Source: SAR86 cluster bacterium (lineage in GTDB: Bacteria; Pseudomonadota; Gammaproteobacteria; Pseudomonadales; Azotimanducaceae). From it: DNA of 8,770 bases. A program made the position numbers and the translations under genes. The DNA is taken from positions 1 to 8,770 of the forward strand of contig JABMOJ010000211.1 in the NCBI GenBank assembly GCA_013204195.1, given 5' to 3'. Within the stretch, counting starts at the first letter, position 1. Each line of letters starts with the position of its first letter. The notes below the pieces were generated by a model. The model made no database searches, had not been told where the DNA came from, and saw only the letters and a program-made list of their open reading frames with translations. Positions 1 through 4,975 of the stretch are shown here, piece after piece.

Positions 1-2
1 AT

Positions 3-419
3 CTTGCGGCGGGTCATGTGGTCAATCGTGTGACCTTCGGTGAACGTCTGGCAGATCGTCAAGGCGTTCGCTGGATGTTTGCTGATTGCGCTGCCGAGAT
101 CTATAAGGCGCGCTTGATGTTGCTGCATATCGCCTATAAGGCCGAAAAGGGCATGGACTTGCGTCAGGAAAATGGCATCGCCAAGGTGTTTTTGGCGAAC
201 ATGGTGCACCAAGTTGTGGATACCGCCCTGCAACTTCATGGCGCCTTAGGCTACAGTCATGACACGCCCCTTGCTCGTTGGTACACCGCTGTTCGGTCCC
301 AGCGTCTAGTAGATGGTCCCGACGAGGTTCATCGTTGGAGAACCGGTGCCAACGTGATCAAGGCTTTTGAGAAATATGGTACAACGGCGTCTGCTTGTGG
401 TGGTGAGTTGTTCGACTAA
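3..419 (+). CDS. Acyl-CoA dehydrogenase, C-terminal part (5'-truncated by window edge)
   Basis: The frame is open to the left edge, so the gene starts outside the window; the GTG at 18 is internal. About 138 residues of the C-terminal all-alpha domain are visible. Conserved blocks are FGERLADRQGVRWM near the start, then ALQLHGALGYSHDTPL, then VDGPDEVHRW, the pattern of the ACAD10/11-like and bacterial FadE-like branch. Known for the family: FAD-dependent alpha,beta-dehydrogenation of acyl-CoA thioesters in the cytoplasm, passing electrons to ETF. By eye, the Asp of VDGPDE (codon 312-314) falls where medium-chain enzymes carry the catalytic Glu; Asp is usual in this branch, but I cannot confirm the alignment. 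Substrate chain length cannot be told. It ends in TAA and converges on the minus-strand marR gene. Confidence 0.9.
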   Translation, partial: LAAGHVVNRVTFGERLADRQGVRWMFADCAAEIYKARLMLLHIAYKAEKGMDLRQENGIAKVFLANMVHQVVDTALQLHGALGYSHDTPLARWYTAVRSQRLVDGPDEVHRWRTGANVIKAFEKYGTTASACGGELFD

Positions 420-464
420 CGACTCGTATTTCGGCAGCGGCGAAAACGGCTGGAATTTAGCGTA

Positions 465-513
465 GCCAAGTATCAGCTAGCATGCTGGTCTAGTGGGCAA
501 GGTTTTACTTGGC
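465..513. other. Inverted repeat GCCAAGTA/TACTTGGC downstream of acyl-CoA dehydrogenase
   Basis: Perfect 8-bp arms at 465-472 and 506-513 are separated by 33 nt. Inside, CAGC (474-477) can pair with GCTG (484-487). It begins 46 bp after the acyl-CoA dehydrogenase stop and could fold in that transcript's 3' end. There is no T-run after the right arm, so it is not called a Rho-independent terminator. Confidence 0.35.
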
Positions 514-533
514 AAATAGTCTGTGATCTTCAA

Positions 534-573
534 GGATTAAGGGCGCCTGAATATAGGCTGGCGCTCTTGATCC
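534..573. other. Strong 14-bp imperfect hairpin in the convergent intergenic region
   Basis: Positions 534-547 pair with 560-573 through 14 consecutive base pairs, two of them G-U as RNA, around a 12-nt loop. The core is GGGCGCC against GGCGCTC. It lies between the converging acyl-CoA dehydrogenase and marR genes. Neither strand has a U-tract after the stem, so it could be a 3'-end stabiliser, a Rho-assisted pause site or a protein site. The function is unknown. Confidence 0.5.
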
Positions 574-602
574 AGCTCGTGGAGGGAGTCAAGGTCGTCT
601 GC

Positions 603-635
603 AAAAATTCAACTCTGCAAACCCTTCAGGGTGAG
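603..635 (-). terminator. Probable Rho-independent terminator of the marR gene
   Basis: Read on the minus strand, AACTCACCCTGAAGGGT folds with the following TTGCAGAGTT. ACCC pairs with GGGT around TGAA, and AACTC pairs with GAGTT across a 5-nt bulge. GAATTTTTGC with five T follows. The stop codon TGA lies in the hairpin loop. The stem is short and bulged, so termination may be partial. Confidence 0.5.
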
Positions 636-1159
636 TTGATCGTTTTGTTAGCGTCAGGCATCGCGCCCATTGAGTCAATCGGATCGTAGATAATACCAGG
701 GGTGAGTAACGGCGCCGCAACAATATCGCTCGCATCCATCATCTGCACGACCCGCTGTAACGAAGCGATGACTTGATTTTGCTCCCAATCCTTTAATTGA
801 TTGAAACGTTCAGTGAAGTGTTCCTGCAGTGGCATGGGCGAGTTGGTCAGTACCGTTTTGGCATGATCGGTCAGATGTACATAGACTCGGCGTCGATCAA
901 TCACGCTGCGCTGGCGGCTCACTAGTCCGTGCTTTTCCATGCGATCAACGATGTTGGTGATGGTTGCTTGGCTTAAGCTGACAGCACTGGCGAGTTCGCC
1001 AGTGGTGATCTCCGATTGATCATGAATGGCGCGTAATATCAGCAGCTGCGGGGTGGTCAGCCCCGTTGTTTTAAGCAGTTTCTTCGAGTGCAATTCGGTG
1101 GCGCGAATCAGCTGTCTCAAACTCATCAGGACCTGGTCGATCGGTTCTACCATGATCAT
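626..1159 (-). CDS. MarR-family transcriptional regulator, EctR1/CosR-like
   Basis: A 177-residue protein with a winged helix-turn-helix at about residues 33-104. TTGLTTPQLLILRAI opens the domain, SLSQATITNIVDRMEKHGL (61-79) is the recognition helix, and RQRSVIDRRRVYVHLT (82-97) is the wing with the D-x-R pattern. MarR proteins bind palindromic operators as dimers and usually repress nearby genes. By memory, the overall sequence, including the LSSLRQ-like start and the WEQNQVIASLQRV segment, resembles the regulators next to ectABC or BCCT genes (EctR1, CosR), which repress compatible-solute genes at low salt. It lies 70 bp downstream of the BCCT gene on the same strand, which fits that role. 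The start is ATG 1159, with GACGAG 4 nt upstream; ATG 1153 is the alternative. A tail of about 25 residues after the last helix has no recognisable motif. Family is certain; the osmotic role is inferred. Confidence 0.9.
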   Translation of the reverse strand: MIMVEPIDQVLMSLRQLIRATELHSKKLLKTTGLTTPQLLILRAIHDQSEITTGELASAVSLSQATITNIVDRMEKHGLVSRQRSVIDRRRVYVHLTDHAKTVLTNSPMPLQEHFTERFNQLKDWEQNQVIASLQRVVQMMDASDIVAAPLLTPGIIYDPIDSMGAMPDANKTINSP

Positions 1160-1181
1160 ATTTCTCGTCAGTATCTCGCTG

Positions 1182-1214
1182 ATAATATGCTAGCGATAGC
1201 TGCTAGGCTAGCGA
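1182..1214 (-). promoter_or_regulatory. Candidate marR promoter with GCTAGC-rich operator-like repeats
   Basis: The minus strand has a -10-like TATTAT at 1187-1182, placing a start about 16 nt before the marR ATG; no good -35 is visible. Immediately upstream are an inverted repeat CTAGC-7-GCTAG (1190-1206) and two direct copies of GCTAGCGA (1189-1196, 1207-1214). Repeats over the spacer of a MarR gene's own promoter suit autoregulation. Inferred from position and symmetry only. Confidence 0.35.
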
Positions 1215-1221
1215 AGTTAGC

Positions 1222-1238
1222 GTACCCTACTAAGGTAC
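1222..1238. other. Inverted repeat GTACC-7-GGTAC at the BCCT stop codon
   Basis: Perfect 5-bp arms (1222-1226, 1234-1238) flank the BCCT stop codon at 1230-1232. No T-run follows on the minus strand, so transcription may read through into marR. It could be a weak attenuating hairpin or chance. Confidence 0.3.
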
Positions 1239-2798
1239 AGGTTCTTCTTTGAGGCCTTTGTAGAGGCTGACAGTCATCAGCAGCAACACCAGGCAAAATG
1301 GTAGTCCTATCGCGATAGTGAGAGCCTGCAATGAGGCCATGCCGCCGCCCACCAGCAGGGCGATGGCGACCAAGCCCGTGGCCGTGCACCAGAATATGCG
1401 TTGCACCACCGGCGCGTTCATTTTGCCGCCGGCGGTCATGGTGTCGATGACCAGCGAGCCTGAGTCGGCGGAGGTGACGAAGAATATCGCGATTAAAACC
1501 ACGCTGATGGCTGAGACGATGCCAGCGAAGGGTAGGCCTTCGAGCATGACATACAAGGATAGCTCTGGAGGCATCTCGGCGAGCGCCTTAACGCCAAGGT
1601 TAAAATATTGATCGAGACCGGTGCCGCCGAGGGTCGACATCCAGATGATGCTGATAATCGTTGGCATCAGCAGAACCCAAGCAAAAAACTCGCGAATGGT
1701 TCTGCCGTAGCTGATTCGAGCGATAAACATGCCAACAAAAGGTGACCAAGAGATCCACCAGGCGAGGTAGAAAATGGTCCAGCCATGGTAAAATGCGGTG
1801 TCCGTGCGGTCGATCCAATTGCTGAAGCGAGGCAGGTAAACCAGATAATTGATGGTGGTGTGCCACAGCTGCTCAAAGATCAGCAATGTTGGGCCTGTGA
1901 CTAGTACAAATAGGCACAACATCGTGGCCATGCCCATGTTGAGCTCGCTGAGACGTTTAATGCCTTTATCGAGGCCGGCGATAACCGATATTAGCGCCAT
2001 GATCATGATGACCACGATCAGTAATATTTTGGTGAGGTTACTTGCGGGAATATTGAACAGGTGATGTAGGCCCGCGGCTATTTGCTCGGCCCCGAATCCC
2101 AGTGATGTGGATAGGCCAAATATGGTCGCTAATACGGCCATGACATCGATAAAATGACCGAATGGCCCCCAGACGGCTTTGCCAAATAGCGGGAAAAATG
2201 CTGAGCGCAGGGTCAGCGGCATCTGGCGGTTGAAGCAAAAAAAGGCCAGTGCTAGCCCGACTAGGCCGTAGATTGCCCAAGCATGCAAACCCCAGTGAAA
2301 TATGGTGGCGGACATGCCGGCTTCTCGGGCCACAGCAATATTCTGCGGATCGATGCCCAGCGGTGAATTCAAGGTGTGAGTTAAGGGTTCGTAAACGCCA
2401 AAGAACATCAAGCCAATCCCCACGCCGGCGGCAAACAGCATCGCGAGCCAGCCGCCGTAGTTGTATTGGGGTTTTGCGTCAGGACCCCCCAAGCGGATCT
2501 TGCCAAAGCGTGATGCCGCGATAGCGATACAAAAGAGGATGAAAAAGTTCGCGGAGATTAGAAAGAACCAATCGAAAGTTGAGGTCACCCAGGTTTTCAT
2601 CCCGAGAAACAGTTCGGCTGCCAGTGCAGGGTACAGGAGGGTCGTGGTCACCAATGCAATGACCGACAGCGCCGAGATGGCAAATACCGGGTTATGGATG
2701 TCCAGGCCTAGGACTTCAATATTATCTTCACCGAGTTCATGACCGATATCGACGGATTCATCGACCGTTTCGCTGGCCGTTACAGATGATGTCTTAAT
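1230..2798 (-). CDS. BCCT-family sodium-coupled betaine/osmolyte transporter, probable AUU start
   Basis: A 522-residue inner-membrane carrier with about 12 hydrophobic segments. Numbered from the proposed start, it shows GVGIGLMFFG (125-134), FHWGLHAWAIYG (167-178, aromatic residues W169, W174, Y177), AWWISWSPFVGMF (346-358, W347, W348, W351) and FVTSADSGS (440-448). These match the substrate aromatic box and the Na2-site Thr-Ser of BetP, so Na+-driven uptake of glycine betaine or a similar trimethylammonium or sulfonium solute is likely. The N-terminal tail is acidic and the C-terminal tail is very short (KEEPVP), unlike BetP's long sensor tail. Start: the conserved HNPVF and first membrane segment are in frame upstream of the first ordinary start (TTG 2654), and no ATG, GTG or TTG lies between it and the in-frame stop at 2855-2853. 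ATT 2798 has GGAGG 8 nt upstream and overlaps the sulfotransferase stop by 5 nt. Family is certain; the start is inferred. Confidence 0.92.
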   Translation of the reverse strand: MKTSSVTASETVDESVDIGHELGEDNIEVLGLDIHNPVFAISALSVIALVTTTLLYPALAAELFLGMKTWVTSTFDWFFLISANFFILFCIAIAASRFGKIRLGGPDAKPQYNYGGWLAMLFAAGVGIGLMFFGVYEPLTHTLNSPLGIDPQNIAVAREAGMSATIFHWGLHAWAIYGLVGLALAFFCFNRQMPLTLRSAFFPLFGKAVWGPFGHFIDVMAVLATIFGLSTSLGFGAEQIAAGLHHLFNIPASNLTKILLIVVIMIMALISVIAGLDKGIKRLSELNMGMATMLCLFVLVTGPTLLIFEQLWHTTINYLVYLPRFSNWIDRTDTAFYHGWTIFYLAWWISWSPFVGMFIARISYGRTIREFFAWVLLMPTIISIIWMSTLGGTGLDQYFNLGVKALAEMPPELSLYVMLEGLPFAGIVSAISVVLIAIFFVTSADSGSLVIDTMTAGGKMNAPVVQRIFWCTATGLVAIALLVGGGMASLQALTIAIGLPFCLVLLLMTVSLYKGLKEEPVP

Positions 2799-4818
2799 AA
2801 GTGGATCCTCCGGTGATTGGGTAACGTTCGAGCGTCGGCCCGAGAGCTTCTTTTAAGGGGGCAAGCCAAGGCTCGAAATGCCGCCATTGCTCGAGTCCGC
2901 TTTGATAGATAGGTTGCCTGACTTGCTCTGAGCTTGGTGTTCTCACAGAGCGCTGGGTTTCGTGGAACGCCAAGCATTCTGGTTCGAAATCCAGGCCTAA
3001 AAATTCCAACAGGCGTCGAACCTGGCCTTCTGTGTCGTTCACGACCTCCTCGTATTGCACCCGCAGAATTTTGTCTGGTAGTACCTGGTCCCAGTGATCC
3101 ATCAATGCCACATAGTCGCGATAGTATTGGCCAATCTCAGGCAGGCCATAGGTGAACTCCTGGCCGGCTGCGAACAATTGCTTGAAGCCGCTGAAGCAAC
3201 AGGCCATGGGGTGGCGCCGGGCATCAATAATGCGAGCATTTGGCAAGATCAAATGAATCAGGCCGATATGGCGAAAATTGTTCGGCATTTTGTCGATGAA
3301 ATAAGGTGCGCCCTGGCGAAAAATTTGGGTGTCACTGAGATAGGCTTCGCCAAATTGATTTAGCTGTTCAGGGGCAAGGTTAGTCAGGCTGGCTGGATAT
3401 TGCGGCTTGTCATTAAGCATTCGTCTGCCACCTAATCGTTGCGCCAAGGCGCTGATGTTGGGTAGTTCGAGAGTGCCGTCAACTTGCGAATGGGAGGCGA
3501 GAATCTGCTCAAGTAGGGTTGAGCCGGCTCTTGGCAGGCCAACGATAAAAATCGGATCTGGAGCAGTACAGCCGGCCCCTGCTAAAGAGGCGAAGAGCTC
3601 GGCGGTACACAGGCTTCGTTGCAGGTCGAGGTTCTCGGTCATGCGGTCCGCACTATAGCGAAGCTGTTGTTTTCGGCTCAAGTTACCTCGCTCGTAGTAA
3701 TTCATGGCGGCGTGGTAGTCCTGGGCATCCTCATAAGCTTTGCCCAAGGCAAAGCTTAAGTGTGCCTGATCTTCAATAGGCGTTTGTTCCCTGTCCAGCT
3801 GCTGCTGCATGGCGAGAATTTCGTTTGCACCGAAACGGTAGGTTTTGAGATTGGCAAGGCTCCAATAGGCGTCACCGAAATCGGGCCGAGCGGCATAGGC
3901 CTTTTGATAGTCGGCGATAGCATCTTCGGTGCGATCAACGGTCTTTAAGGCGTGGCCGCGGAGTAAGTGCAGCTCAGGTGAGCCGGGCATTTGTTGGATA
4001 ACGTCGTCGTATATAGCCAGGGCTTCGTCGAAGCGGCCAACGGCTACACACTGGTTCGCATAAGCGGTCCGGTAAGACTGATTGCCGGGCATAGCTTCAC
4101 GCAACAGGGTAGCTTGCGCCATGGACTCGGCATACTTTTGGCGACGATAGAGCACATTCATGTAGTCAAATCGCGCCAATACATTGTCTGGCTCAAATGC
4201 CACGGCACTCTCGAGAATAAACTCGGCATCGTCCAACACTTCCGACTTGATCCCCAGGTCTGCTAACAGGCGCATCGCTTCAACGTGTTTCGGCTGTTGC
4301 TGCAGGAAATTGCGACACAGCTGTTCCGCCTTGAACCATTTGCCCTCGCTAATCATGTTGCGAACGCTCAAGAGCGCTGGTGGCAGTGCGGCTAATTTAT
4401 TCGCCTGGTCTGCGGCCTGCTCATGCCAATTGGGATGCTCGGATGTTGAGGTCAGACGACTGATCGCTTGCCAGCTCGCCAGCAGAGAGTTATTCAGTTG
4501 TACGGCGTGTTGGAAGGCCTCGAGGGCCTCTTTCTGGCGGTTAATCGCTAGATAACAGTGGCCCGACTCTTGGTACGCACGACCAAGTGTCGGGTCCTGG
4601 GTTGTCAATAAAGCGAGGTTTTGTAGTGCCCCTTCGACATCTTGCCGGTAGCGCTGGCTAACTGCGAGTAAGTACAAGGCGTCGGGATGATTAGGTTGTG
4701 TGAGTAGTACAGCATTGGCGGATTCGCCTGCCGCTTGAAACTGGCCCGCCTGCAATTGCTGGCGGCCCTGTGCCAAAATATTTGCATGATCAGGTTGTTC
4801 GTTAGGCATTTGTGCCAT
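2794..4818 (-). CDS. TPR-repeat sulfotransferase family protein
   Basis: A 674-residue protein in two parts. Residues ~12-395 are tetratricopeptide repeats; clear helix pairs are seen at about 47-76, 79-110, 215-244, 249-310 and 352-379, with the usual Gly/Ala/Tyr spacing. Residues ~420-660 are a PAPS-dependent sulfotransferase domain (Sulfotransfer_3 type). PIFIVGLPRAGSTLLEQIL (422-440) is the 5'-phosphosulfate loop, with R430, G432, S433 and T434. The 3'-phosphate region is DARRHPMACCFSGF (532-545), with R534/R535 and S543. A conserved FIDKMPNN (507-514) lies between. Known for the family: transfer of sulfate from PAPS to a protein, sugar or lipid acceptor; the acceptor here is unknown. No signal peptide or membrane segment is visible, so it is probably cytoplasmic. 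ATG 4818 is chosen because the TPR region follows directly; its Shine-Dalgarno is weak (ATAGG very close to the ATG), and ATG 4809 is an alternative. It overlaps BCCT at the 3' end. Confidence 0.9.
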   Translation of the reverse strand: MAQMPNEQPDHANILAQGRQQLQAGQFQAAGESANAVLLTQPNHPDALYLLAVSQRYRQDVEGALQNLALLTTQDPTLGRAYQESGHCYLAINRQKEALEAFQHAVQLNNSLLASWQAISRLTSTSEHPNWHEQAADQANKLAALPPALLSVRNMISEGKWFKAEQLCRNFLQQQPKHVEAMRLLADLGIKSEVLDDAEFILESAVAFEPDNVLARFDYMNVLYRRQKYAESMAQATLLREAMPGNQSYRTAYANQCVAVGRFDEALAIYDDVIQQMPGSPELHLLRGHALKTVDRTEDAIADYQKAYAARPDFGDAYWSLANLKTYRFGANEILAMQQQLDREQTPIEDQAHLSFALGKAYEDAQDYHAAMNYYERGNLSRKQQLRYSADRMTENLDLQRSLCTAELFASLAGAGCTAPDPIFIVGLPRAGSTLLEQILASHSQVDGTLELPNISALAQRLGGRRMLNDKPQYPASLTNLAPEQLNQFGEAYLSDTQIFRQGAPYFIDKMPNNFRHIGLIHLILPNARIIDARRHPMACCFSGFKQLFAAGQEFTYGLPEIGQYYRDYVALMDHWDQVLPDKILRVQYEEVVNDTEGQVRRLLEFLGLDFEPECLAFHETQRSVRTPSSEQVRQPIYQSGLEQWRHFEPWLAPLKEALGPTLERYPITGGSTY
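2796..2811 (-). promoter_or_regulatory. Shine-Dalgarno GGAGG and ATT start codon of the BCCT gene
   Basis: On the minus strand GGAGG (2811-2807) is followed by 8 nt and then ATT (2798-2796). The same bases encode the last residues of the sulfotransferase (Gly-Gly-Ser-Thr-Tyr), whose TAA stop is at 2796-2794. The perfect Shine-Dalgarno at ideal spacing decides for this start over TTG 2654, which would cut into the first membrane segment. Confidence 0.65.
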
Positions 4819-4823
4819 ACCTA

Positions 4824-4898
4824 TGTTCTTAGTTTAGGTGTTCTTAGCTTAGGTGTTCTTAGCTTAGGTATTCTTAGCTTAGGTGTTCTGAGTTCAAA
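4824..4898. repeat. 15-bp tandem repeat (minisatellite), about five units
   Basis: On the + strand, units start at 4824, 4839, 4854, 4869 and 4884. Units 2 and 3 are identical (TGTTCTTAGCTTAGG); units 1 and 4 differ by one base each; unit 5 (TGTTCTGAGTTCAAA) is decayed, and traces may continue to about 4923. Within a unit the minus strand reads CTAAGCTAAG, a 5-bp doubling. The array ends 5 bp before the sulfotransferase start, so it forms most of that gene's probable 5' leader. Confidence 0.9.
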
Positions 4899-4899
4899 C

Positions 4900-4928
4900 A
4901 TTATCAAGTCAAAGGTTCTCAGTAACAA
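4900..4928 (-). promoter_or_regulatory. Candidate sigma70 promoter for the sulfotransferase-BCCT-marR block
   Basis: On the minus strand TTGTTA (4928-4923, 4/6 to the -35 consensus) is followed by exactly 17 nt and GATAAT (4905-4900, 5/6 to the -10 consensus). Transcription would start near 4893 and run through the 15-bp repeats. The -35 lies in the arm of the upstream terminator. The prediction is by eye. Confidence 0.45.
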
Positions 4929-4957
4929 ACAGGGTGAAATTCACCCTGTTTGTTGAC
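4922..4957. terminator. Bidirectional-looking terminator after the TonB-receptor gene
   Basis: AACAAACAGGGTGAA (4924-4938) and TTCACCCTGTTTGTT (4940-4954) are perfect 15-bp complements around one base. As RNA, this gives a GC-rich stem CAGGGTGA/TCACCCTG followed by UUUGUU in either direction. It lies 22 bp past the receptor stop and should separate the receptor transcript from the sulfotransferase block. The U-tract is short and interrupted by G. Confidence 0.8.
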
Positions 4958-4975
4958 TGCCACTAGGCTTTGTAT

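Noticed and set aside
1222..1238. Rho-independent terminator after the BCCT gene
   Set aside because: Only 5-bp arms around the stop codon and no T-run downstream; listed as an inverted repeat instead.
1600..2280. Several minus-strand open frames overlapping the BCCT gene
   Set aside because: Out-of-frame shadows of the transporter, with compositions unlike proteins.
1230..2654. BCCT gene starting at TTG 2654
   Set aside because: It would remove the conserved HNPVF and half of the first membrane helix, which are encoded in frame upstream, and it lacks a Shine-Dalgarno. The ATT 2798 start fits better.
4184..4555. 123-codon plus-strand open frame inside the sulfotransferase
   Set aside because: A shadow of the minus-strand TPR coding sequence; Ser/Cys-rich with no domain.
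4824..4898. CRISPR array
   Set aside because: Units are 15 bp, directly abutting with no spacers; this is a tandem repeat, not CRISPR.
4735..4956. Plus-strand open frame encoding a repeated Ser-Leu-Gly-Val-Leu peptide
   Set aside because: It is the 15-bp tandem repeat read through in one frame plus antisense of the sulfotransferase start. No ribosome-binding site or homology is visible.
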